The notes under the pieces were generated by a model. It saw nothing but the letters and a program-made list of their open reading frames with translations, searched no databases and had not been told where the DNA came from. The position numbers were made by a program, and so were the translations under genes. Shown here piece by piece: positions 54,372 through 64,000 of a stretch of 64,000 bases of DNA. This DNA comes from Garcia nutans (Eukaryota > Streptophyta > Magnoliopsida > Malpighiales > Euphorbiaceae), in the NCBI GenBank assembly GCA_947685225.1, contig CANTUV010000008.1, positions 47,117,501-47,181,500 on the forward strand, in the 5' to 3' direction. Each line of letters opens with the position of its first letter. The first letter of the stretch is position 1.

Positions 54372-57011
54372 TTTATTTTAGAATCAAGGCCTAGGTTTGA
54401 GGTTCTTGACCTAGGTGGGTTAATAGAGAGAGAAAATGGGGGATTTGAAAATAGTTTTCAATTGTAATACATGCATTAGCACTGGTAGTTTCTGATCTTT
54501 AATATAGTAATTTCTACTATGTTTGCAGATATAGGTGGTTATGATGAGGGTAGATATAGAGCTAGAGTTGTGTCTACTGGTGAGGCATCTATTTCTATGC
54601 TTGTGAGACCAACAACTGATGAGATTTCACCTGGCTGGATACGGCATATGGTAGAGTTGTTGAGGTAGGCTCCAGTTCAGCTGTTATCGGCGAGGAAGTA
54701 TGATAAGTTGAGAAAGTTTGGAGCTGAGGACTTCATTCGTACTACAGACCCTACTGTAGCAGAGCAGTGGCTAGACAGAGTTCAGACAGTGTTGATTCAG
54801 TTGCAGGCTAGTCCATAAGAGAAGTTTGATTATGCCAGATCTCTTCTGCAGAGGGATGCATATGATTGGTGGAAGACGGTTCCATATGCTCTAGATGATC
54901 CACCAGTCCTGACTTATGATGATTTCCTAGGAAAATTTGAGCAGAAGTATGCTCTGAGGGAGTATAAGGATGCAAAGAAGATGGAGTTCCTAAGTTTGAG
55001 ATAGGATACCAAGACAGTGACAGAGTATCAGAACTAGTTTATCCGGTTGAGTCATCATACTGATGGGATCATTTCTGATGAGATTGACAGGTGCAGGAGA
55101 TTTGAGGAGGGACTAAGACCCTCTATCATGTGTATCATAGCAGGCTCTTGGTATCAAGATTTTTCTCAGTTGGTTACAACTGCCAGGAGTGTAGAGAGAG
55201 CATAGAGTCTTGCAGTAGCTTCCAGGGTTGAGGAGACCAAAGCTAGGGGACCCCAGAGTGAGGCAGGGTCTTCATTAGTGAAGAGAGGCTGAGGGAGATA
55301 TTTTCAGAGGTTTAGTAGGAGCCAGGGGCAGTTTGGCAGGTCAGTACAATAGTAGAGATAGAGACAGAGACCAACAATTTCAATGGCTAGTGCTCCGACC
55401 CCAGTGGCTTAGAGGCCTGCTTCACCTACTTGTGTTCATTATGGTAAAGCACATGGAGGTGTCTACTGGTGGAGAGGTGCTTTGAGAGTGTGTTTTTAGA
55501 AGTGGGACATCAGACCATTTTATCAGAGATTGTCCAAAGCCACCAGAGGATAGACAGGCAGATACTACAGCTTCTTAATCCAGTGTCAGAGGGGGTCGTG
55601 GTGGCAGAAGTTTGGTAGAGGTGGTCAATCTAGGACTAGTCAGAGAGGAGGTTCTATAGTCAGAGGTAGTAGATCAGATGAGGCAGGGACATCATAGTGG
55701 GTTTATGTGATGTAAAGGTAGCCGGATGCTTTAGCTGTTATTGCTGGTGCTTTTACTTTATTTGGTACTTCAGTTCTTGCATTATTAGACCCTGGGTTGA
55801 CTCATTCTTACATTAGTGCATCCATCTTGCCTGTGAGTGATTTGTATTCTGAGTCCTTATGATTTGATGTTTTCATCACAAATTTTTTAGGGCATAGTGT
55901 TATGGTGAGCAGGGTGCATCGAGATAGCCCAGTTGTTGCTCAAGATGAGGAATTTCTTGGTGACCTGATTGAGATGCCTTTTAGGGAGTATGATATGATT
56001 TTAGGCATGGATTGGTTATCCAGGCTGTGGTAGATTGTAAAAAGAAATGTGTTACTTTGAGAACATGTGATGGTAGGGATGTGATGGTATCTAGTGAGTA
56101 GAGGTATCTTTCATCCATGTTTGTTTCAATTGTGTTTATCTAGGAGGATGATTTGAAAGGGATGTGAGACTTATCTTGCTCATGTTGTAGATACCAGAGT
56201 AGTGGGGTCCCAGCTTGATAGCACGCCCACAATTGTCAAGTTTTCATATGCTTTTCCTGATGAGTTTCCAGGGGTGCCTCCTAAGAGAGAAATGGAGTTT
56301 GGTATCGATTTGTTGCCTGGTACCACTCCCATCTCTATTACTCCTTATTAGATGGCACCTGCTAAGTTAAGAGAGTTAAAGGTGCAGTTGCATGAGTTGT
56401 TGGAAAAAGGGTTCATCCATCCTAGTGTGTTCCTATGGGGAGCACCTGTGTGAGAAGAAGGATGGCACATTGAGATTGTGTATTGATTATAGGCAAATGA
56501 ATAAGGTGACCATCAAGAACAAGTATCCTTTGCCTTGGATAGATGATCTCTTTGATCAGTTGAAGGGAGTAGCAGTATTCTCTAAGATTGATTTGAGATT
56601 AGGATACCATCAGTTGAGAGTTAGAGATGTGGATGTACCCAAAATAGCTTTTCACATGAGGTTTGGGCTTTATGAGTTTCTGGTGATGCCCTTTGGATTG
56701 ACGAATGCACCAGCAGCTTTTATGAATTTGATGAACAGGGTGTTCATACCATATTTAGACCAGTTTGTGGTGGTCTTCATTGATGGCATTTTGGTGTATT
56801 CACATAATGAGGAGGATCATGATAAGCATTTCCAGATTATATTGTAGACTCTGAGAGAGAAGCAGTTGTATGCTAAGCTAAGTGTGAGTTCTGGCTCGAT
56901 CAGGTAGCTTTTCTCGGTCATTTGATTTCAGCAGAGGGTATTAGAGTTTATCCTACTAAAGTTGAGGCTATTTTGAATTAGAGTCCACCAAAGACTGTGA
57001 CAGAGGTTAGA
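54372..57011 (+). pseudogene. Element B gag, protease and RT, heavily decayed Tekay-like gypsy
   Basis: Gag is recognisable from KLRKFGAEDFIRTTDPTVAE near 54705 and DAYDWWKTVPYALDD near 54856. Protease (LLDPGLTHSYISAS) is near 55781-55822. RT with KDGTLRLCIDYRQMNKVTIK, LVMPFGLTNAPAAF and VVFIDGILVY runs from about 56450; the second catalytic Asp is Gly. The gene is cut at 57011, after SPPKTVTEVR, by element C; TTAGA at 57007-57011 should be its target duplication. Many stops are present. Those at 55002-55004 and 55203-55205 fall on the same gag codons as stops in element A, and both have Tyr in place of a Cys in HGGVYWW. Confidence 0.85.
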
Positions 57012-59766
57012 TGTAACACCCCCGTACCCCATATACGCACACCGCATACACCTGCTCAACACGCGATATACGTATACCGGATAAAGGGGTGCCACGATTC
57101 ATTTTAAACAAACCAATCTTTAATCTTAACATATTATTATAATAAGTCAGTTCGAATAAACTTAAAATATTTAACCTATATTATAAATAGTAATAGATAA
57201 AAAATTCCTTCGTTAAAATACATATATATATATAACATTAGTACAAAAAAGTTTATCCAAATAGTCTCTTCAAAACATTTGTTAAATAAGCAGCGGAAAA
57301 TACATATGTATATATATATATCAAAATCAATATTTACAAAATTATAGAATTTATACATGTTGGAAGTTTGTCTCTAATCTTGATGTCCACAACTCAACAC
57401 TGCTATCACAAACTCAAGCCTAGACTCGACTCGGTCTAGACGAGCTCTCCGGCACAACCTGATCTACCCTGCACCTGCGTGATGAACCACAATCGGGCTA
57501 AGCAGAAAGCTTAGTGGTACAAACTTTAATTCATTATAGATCAATGTGATGCTCGTGCACAATATATATATATATATGAATATATCAACTCATTGCATTA
57601 TATCTCAACATATTAATCATTTGCATCACATTTCATAGTTCACATTAAAGCAAAGACAAGCATGGGCCTAAAACGAAACTAATATGCTATTCAAAGTTCA
57701 GAGTTACTGCTTTGGTCCATAATCACATTTATCAAGCCCGTAGGCGATATATATATCAATGGATAATGTAACAGACCTAGTCTCTTGGACCTCAACCTGG
57801 CTAGACAGGGCCCTAGTATCTTGGTCCTCAACCCGGCTAGACTGTTACAGTTTTTGAGGCTTACGACCCGGTCTGTTCACCTCAAAAACATCATATTTCA
57901 CATTTTTCAGCTGGGCTCGGCTTACGACCCGGCCTTTTCACCTGCCCAACGATTCATAGGCTTGCCGCCAAACCCAGAACTCTGAAAATTGAATAACATA
58001 CTAGGCACACAATTAATTCATTTATCTCATTATCAATCTCTTTCACAATTCATTTCTCATTTCATTTCTCATAATCAAGCTAGGCTTATTGCCCTATTAT
58101 ATCATCTTTTCTCATTTTTATCATTCTTCTATTTCATCTCAATATCGATTGGTTACATTATGTTTTCACATCTCGTATCACATTTTTCCACATTTCTTTT
58201 CATATAAAATACTTTACTCAATTGCATTGATACATCAACATAATTCACATTATGCATCTCATAACATATAATTATAATTCATTCATCAACAATATATCAA
58301 GTAACTTAACACATTTCTCAACTAAATGTGATATGTCCCAATGTCATGTAAATGTATGCAATCATTCAAAGTTTGTACTTACCTCTAAGAGCAACAACAC
58401 CACTCTAATAACTCCTCTTCCATGATCTCACTCAAACCTTGGCTTGGGTAACTCAATTCTCTTCAAAACCTAATTCAAAGGTGATCATACACACTCACTT
58501 AGAGATACACCTGAGAAAATAAGAAAGAGAACTATCTAGGGCAAACTCTACACTTGACATGCTCAACAACATGGGCGTGTCCCTAAATGTGCCCTAAACC
58601 CACAACACAGAAGATTTGACACGCTCAGTGACATGGGCATGTCACTGGACATGTCAATCCTCCTCCAACACAGAAGCTATGACACGCTCAGTGACATAGG
58701 CGTGTCACTGGACGTGTCAATCAACTAACAACACAGTAGCTATGACACACTCAGTGACATGGGTGTGTCACTGGCCGTGTCAATGCTACTACAACACAGA
58801 AGTTGTGACACGCTCAGTGACATGGGTGTGTCACTACTTGTGTCACCAACCCATAAAACAGAACCAACGACATGCCTAAAGACATGGCCGTGTTCCTGGG
58901 CGTGTCAGGTCAAAACCCTAAAATCGACACCAACAAAGCCATAACCCACAATCATCTTCCAATAGCCATATCAACAACACACAAACTCAACTAAAACCAT
59001 CAACAACCCATATAATACTTGAGTAAACCTTAAAACAATTCAATCACAAACATCAAATACAAACACCACCATATTCACAATTCAAAAATCACACAATCCA
59101 CACACTTGCCTCTTTCACCAAACTTAACCCTTTTCTCTTTTTAATCCAACCCCAAAAATCAAAGTTACCAAGACAAAACACTTCAAACACACCAAAATAA
59201 CCATAAACACAACTACAACAACCATCCAACAAACCCAAGAACACAAACTTAAAAGAAAACCAAGAAACAAGTTGGAAACTTACCAAAAGTGAAGAAAATC
59301 CTTAAAACTCCAACTTGATCTCTTGAAATCCTTCAATCTCTTGAGCTTGGAAGCAACAAAATCTCTTTTCCTTTGGTTGATAAGGGTGGCCGGCCAAAGA
59401 GAAGAAAAGAAGAAGATGAAGATGAAAGAAGAAGAAGAAAGAAAGAAAGAAAGTCAACCACTCTTCTCTTTTAACCAAACCTCTTTTCCCCAAATCACTC
59501 TCCACCATACATTTAAACAATATAATAATCACCCACTAACATCATCTTCCACTACCTAATTTCCATTTATAAAATAATCAATAAATCTCATTTGACCAAC
59601 TAAATAGTTGACTTGTATATGTTGTATATATCTCTATATATACAACATATACACACTTCTCTTTTCCTCTCATTCCACTTAATAAAAAATATATACTTTA
59701 TATCATTTAGTCCAATTTCAACAATAATCATTCAAAAAATTTTAGGGTATCATTAGGGATATTACA
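57012..59766 (-). repeat. Element C 3' LTR
   Basis: 2755 bases, TGTAATATCCCTAATG to GGGGGTGTTACA on the minus strand. The GACACG/CGTGTC array is at 58556-58908 with about six units. A gaaagaaagaaag run lies at 59437-59452 and short TA runs at 57310-57321 and 57561-57575. Open frames here carry no domains. Confidence 0.9.
58556..58908. repeat. GACACG/CGTGTC short-palindrome array in LTR C
   Basis: Six units of about 60 bases around gacacgctcagtgacatggg and gtgtcactggacgtgtcaat. They lie 860-1210 bases from the LTR start, much as in elements A and D. Confidence 0.75.
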
Positions 59767-59782
59767 ATTCTCCCCCTCTACA
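59767..59782 (-). promoter_or_regulatory. Element C polypurine tract
   Basis: On the minus strand gtagagggggagaat, directly before the LTR start and nearly the same as in element D. Confidence 0.85.
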
Positions 59783-59812
59783 AAATAATTTCATCCTCGA
59801 AATTACCTGTTC

Positions 59813-62800
59813 TCAAGTCTGGAATAATTGAGGATACTTATCTCGCATCGCTTGCTCACTCTCCCAAGTTGCCTCTTCTCTTGCATGATTCTTCAAAAGA
59901 ACCTTCATAATTGGCACTTTCTTATTTCTCAACTCTTTCACTCCATGTGCTAAAATAACCACCGGTTCCTTTTCATAAGATAGATCCGGACTTACCTCAA
60001 TGGATTCCACTGACAAAACATGAGATGGGTATGACCTGTACCTCTGTAGCATAGAAACATGAAAGACATTATGAATTTTATCCAACTCAGGAGGCAAAGC
60101 TAGTCGAAAAGCCACTGGTCCAACTCTCTCCAGTACCTCATAAGGTCCAATGAAACGAGGACTTAACTTCCCATTACGACCAAATCTCAAAATTCTCTTC
60201 CAAGGAGACACTTTCAAAAATACTTTATCTCCAACATCAAACTCCATGTTTCTCCTCTTCAAATCTGAATAAAATTTCTATCGATCTGAAGTTGATTTCA
60301 AATGATCTTGAATTATCTTCACCTTCTCTTCTGTTTCTTTAATTAAATCGGGACCAACCAACCTACCTTCTCCAACCTCATTCCAACATAGAGGTGTTCT
60401 GCATCTTCTACCATACAATGCCTCAAATGGTGCCATTCTAATACTGGACTGATGACTGTTGTTATAAACAAATTCCATCAATGGAAAGAAGTTGTCCCAA
60501 CTCCCAGAGAAATCAATGACATAGCTTCTCAACATGTCCTCTAAAATCTGTATCACTCTCTCTGACTGCCCATTTATCTACGGATGAAAAGCAATGCTAA
60601 AGTGCAATCCAGAACCTAAAGCAGCATGCAAATTCTTTCAAAACCTTGAAGTAAACCGGGGATCTCGATCAGACACTAATGAAACTGGGACTCCATGCAA
60701 TCTCACTATCTCACTGATTTACAACTCAGCCAACTTCTCCAGAGAATAGTCCATTCTAACTGAAAGAAAATGAGCTATCTTCGTCAACCGATCAACAATC
60801 ACCCAAATTGCATCATGCTTCTTCTAAGTCAAAGGCAAACCAGTCATAAAATCCATCATCACTCGCTCCCATTTCCACTCAAGCACTGATAAAGGTTGGA
60901 GCATCCCCGAAGGAACTTAGTGCTCGGCCTTCACTCTCTGACAAGTGAGACATTTGGACACAAACTCCGCTATATCCCTCTTCATACCTGACCACCAATA
61001 ATGTTGCTTCAAATCATGGTACATCTTAGTACTCCCAGGGTGCATAGCAAAAACCGACTGATGTGCTTCCTCTAAAATAATCTTTTTCAATCTTACATCA
61101 TTAGGAACACACAATCTATCTTTGTACCATAAACTACCATCACTTCTCACAAGAAAATTTTGGCTCTCCCCCTTTTTGCAATCCAAAACAATCCTTTAAA
61201 TTTTCTCATCTGCCAACTAAGCCTCTTTAATCTTATCCAACAACACAAATCTCAATTGTAATTAAGCCAACAAAGCACCATCATAACATGATCCAAAACT
61301 AGCATGCAGTGCTCTCAACTCAACAAGCAACGAGAGCGAATAAGCAGTCAAACCTACCAAAGACTTCCGAATCAAGGCATCAGCACATACATTCGCCTTA
61401 CCAGGATGATAATCAATCAAAAAGTCATAGTCTTTAATCAACTCTAACCACTGTCTCTGCCGAAGATTTAGCTTTCTCTGAACCCCCAAATATTTCAAAC
61501 TCTTGTGATCCATATAAATGAAACACTTCTCCCCATACAAGTAGTGTCGCCAAATCTTCAAAGCAAAAACTATAGTTGCTAACTCCAAATTATACGTCGG
61601 GTAATTCAACTCATGCAGCTTCAACTGCCGAGAAGCATAAGCTATGACTCTACCTTCTTGCATCAAAACACAACCTAAACTATTATGTGAAGCATCACTG
61701 TAAATCACATATGGTTTATCTTCCACAGGCAAGGTAAGAACAGGAGCTTGAGTCAACATCTCCTTCAATTGCTCAAAGCTTGCTTGACACTGATCTGTCC
61801 ACACAAATCTAACTCCCTTCTGAAGCAATCTGGTGAGTGGAGTAGCTATCAAAGAAAAATCTTTCACTAACCATCAATAATAGCCTGCCAAACCCAGGAA
61901 ACTTCTAACTTCAGTCACTGACTTTAGTGGACTCCAATTCAAAATAGCTTCAACTTTACTCGGATCAACTCTAATACCATCTACTAAAACCACATGACCC
62001 AGAAAAAGTCACTTGATCAAGCCAAAACTCACACTTCAACAACTTAGCATACAATTGCTTCTCTCTCAAGGTCTGTAATACAATCCGCAAGTGCTCGTCA
62101 TGCTCCTTCTTATTATGCGAATACACCAAAATGTCATCAATAAAGACTACCACAAACTGATCCAAATAGGGTCTAAACACCCTGTTCATCAAATCCATGA
62201 AAGCTGCTGATGCATTCATCAATCCAAAAGGCATCATCAAAAACTCATAATGCCCATACCTTGTGCGGAAAGTTGTCTTAAGAACATCTTCCTCTCTGAT
62301 TCTCAAATGATGGTACCCTGATCTTAGATCAATCTTGGAGAAAACTGCTGCTCACATCAACTGATCAAAGAGATCATCTATCCGAGGCAAAGGATACTTA
62401 TTCTTGATGGTCACCTTATTCAACTGCCTATAATCAATGCACAGTCTCAAAGTACCATCCTTCTTCTTTACAAACAAAATAGGTGCTCCCCATGGAGAAA
62501 CACTAGGGCGAACAAACCCTTTATCCAACAACTCCTGCAACTGCACCTTCAACTCTCTCAACTCAGCAGGTGCCATTCGATAGGGAGTAATAGAGATAGG
62601 AGTGGTACCAGGCAACAAATCGATACTAAACTCAACCTCTCTCTCAGGGGGCATCCCTAACAACTCCTCGAGAAACACATCTGGAAATTTAGCAACTGTG
62701 GGTATACTATCAAGCTGGGAACCCACTACTCTGGTATCCATAACATGAGCAAGATAAGCATCACACCCTTTTCGAATCATCCCCCTAGCTGCAACAGCTG

Positions 62801-63233
62801 AGACCAACAAGGATGCAAGTTGCCTCTGCTCACTAGATACCATCACACTTCTACCATCATCGGTTCTCAGGGTAACACACTTATTCTGACAATCTACTAT
62901 AGCCTCATTCTTAGACAACCAATCCATGCCTAAGATCAAATCATATTCCTTAAAAGGCATTTCAATCAAATCACCAAGAAACTCCTCATCCTGAACAACC
63001 ACTGGACTATCTCAGTGCACCTTACTCACTACAACACTATGCCCTAAAGGATTTGTCACCAAAACATCAAATCCTAGGGACTCAGAATGCAATTCAGACA
63101 TAGGCAAGATGGATGCACTTATATATGAATGAGTATATCCTGGATCAAATAGAGCAAGAACTGAAATGCCAAATAAAGAAAATGTACCCGCAATGACAGC
63201 TGAAGCATCCGGCTGCCTCTGCATCACATACAC
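59813..63233 (-). pseudogene. Element C protease, RT, RNase H, integrase and chromodomain, broken
   Basis: In gene order: protease region with FDPGYTHSYISAS (63233-63012); RT start with GMDWLSKNEAIVDCQ and DKGFVRPSVSPWGAPILFVK (63002-62352); RT core with VVFIDDILVYSHN (62306-61971); RNase H with YSDASHNSLGCVLMQEG (61867-61262); the integrase zinc site HPGSTKMYHDLKQHYWWSG (61186-60917); a badly broken integrase core; and the C-terminal parts YGRRCRTPLCWNEVGE and EEPVVILAHGVKELRN (60556-59813). Stops separate most pieces. The shift between RT and RNase H lies in a five-base T-run (62003-62007), at the same place as in element D. A stop replaces Gln in SDRQKFYSD near 60276. Confidence 0.9.
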
Positions 63234-63288
63234 TCGCTGAGAAAGCCCAACCTCATCTGGCCTACTGCCTCCGGATGTAGAGCATCAT

Positions 63289-64000
63289 TGTGAGTGGGGA
63301 TTTTTGCCCCCACTCTCGGTGGAATGGTTCTTGTGACTTCGGCATTGTTTAGGCTCAGGGCCTTAGAGAACACGGACCTAAGTTCGGAGAAAATAGAGTC
63401 GCCACCTGGACGGGCATGGAAAAAAGAAAGGGGTGGATGACTCGATTCCTAAGTAATCCCCAACCCCCTAATGGGTTCGAAAAGTTCGGTACGTGTGGGG
63501 AAGGTGAGAAATGGCCAGCACCCCCACAACGCCCAGTTCATTGGAACCGGCCTCCTTTACAGGTCTTAATATTAAAAAATTCTTAAATATAACAATATTA
63601 TCCATATTACACACAATAATTAAAAGAAAGCATCATTATATTAAAATCAAAGTAATGTCCAAACAAAGCATTTAAATGGACACCCATCCAAGGATGGAAA
63701 CATGTCCTTACATCACATGCCTAAATAGGACACCCACCAAAAGGTAGAAACATGCCCTTTACATTGGTTCTAAGATAGAAAAGCAAATTAAATTACATGA
63801 TGTTTAACTAATGAGGTACCCACTAAGTGGAAACATACCTCTTACAACTTTCGGAAATCTAAATTAATTAATAAAAGTAAATAATCATTCATCATAAATA
63901 AATCATTCATCAAAGCTATTAATCAAAATATAAAATAAACATCCATCCATGATAAATTAAATAAATCAAGTATTGAAATTAAATAAATTAAAGCATAAGA
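63289..64000 (-). repeat. Element G: second E-family (Ogre/Tat-like) LTR, runs off the window
   Basis: Starts tgtgagtggggatttttgcc and follows 36072-36780 closely, including the block gagtcgccacctggacgggc and the aacgcccagttcattggaac end of the conserved part. It is inserted in the gag of element C; the probable target duplication is ATCAT at 63284-63288. It has the 60-base stretch that the left LTR of E lacks. It may be a solo LTR or part of a full element to the right. Confidence 0.88.

Larger units (their letters stand above)
57012..63288 (-). mobile_element. Element C: Tekay-like Ty3/gypsy element, 3' half in window
   Basis: On the minus strand: pol pieces 63233 to 59813, purine tract at 59767-59782 and a 3' LTR from 59766 to 57012. 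Gag, the primer site and the 5' LTR lie beyond the E-family LTR (G) inserted at 63289, outside the window or lost. It is inserted in the RT-RNase H region of element B. Confidence 0.9.

Overview
This window is a stretch of plant nuclear DNA, almost certainly eudicot, made almost entirely of transposable elements. I see no intact ordinary host gene. The evidence is chromodomain-bearing Ty3/gypsy elements of the Tekay/Del type with 2.4-2.8 kb LTRs and initiator-Met tRNA primer sites, an Ogre/Tat-like gypsy element with its typical LTR and primer site, a SIRE/Maximus-like copia pol, a CACTA (En/Spm) transposon and two plant mobile domain (PMD) gene remnants. I cannot name the species.

Layout. 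1-640 is an LTR-like remnant. 1370-3656 (+) is a broken PMD gene, followed by a segment (3760-3925) that recurs at 29135-29300. 4170-8085 (+) is a decayed copia pol. 8788-10171 is a small gypsy derivative (element H) with two short LTRs and only remnants inside. Element A, a Tekay-like gypsy (+), starts at 10196 with a full 5' LTR. Its RT gene is cut at 15305 by element E and resumes at 49507. It ends in a truncated 3' LTR at 52476.

Element E (15306-49506, minus strand, target duplication ATGCT) is an Ogre/Tat-like element with gag but no visible pol and a long repeat-rich 3' region. It carries three later insertions: element D (15519-25277, minus, complete Tekay-like element, duplication GAAGT, in one LTR); a solo Tekay-type LTR (33270-35872, duplication GTTAT, in the leader); and CACTA element F (37716-48981, minus, in the other LTR).

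After A come a second PMD remnant on the minus strand (53005-53985), a decayed Tekay-like element B (+, about 54000-57011), element C (minus, 57012-63288) inserted into the pol gene of B, and a second E-family LTR (G, 63289 to the window end) inserted into C.

How the parts relate. Insertion order can be read from the nesting: A before E; E before D, F and the solo LTR; B before C before G. Elements C and D share a one-base insertion at the same T-run between RT and RNase H. Elements A and B share stop codons at the same gag codons. Both patterns suggest that defective lineages were mobilised in trans. Most nonsense codons look like C-to-T changes, as expected of methylated, silenced repeats. 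The two PMD copies share a C-terminal signature, and one is physically linked to sequence found in the 3' region of E, so PMD may be an accessory gene carried by Ogre-like elements.
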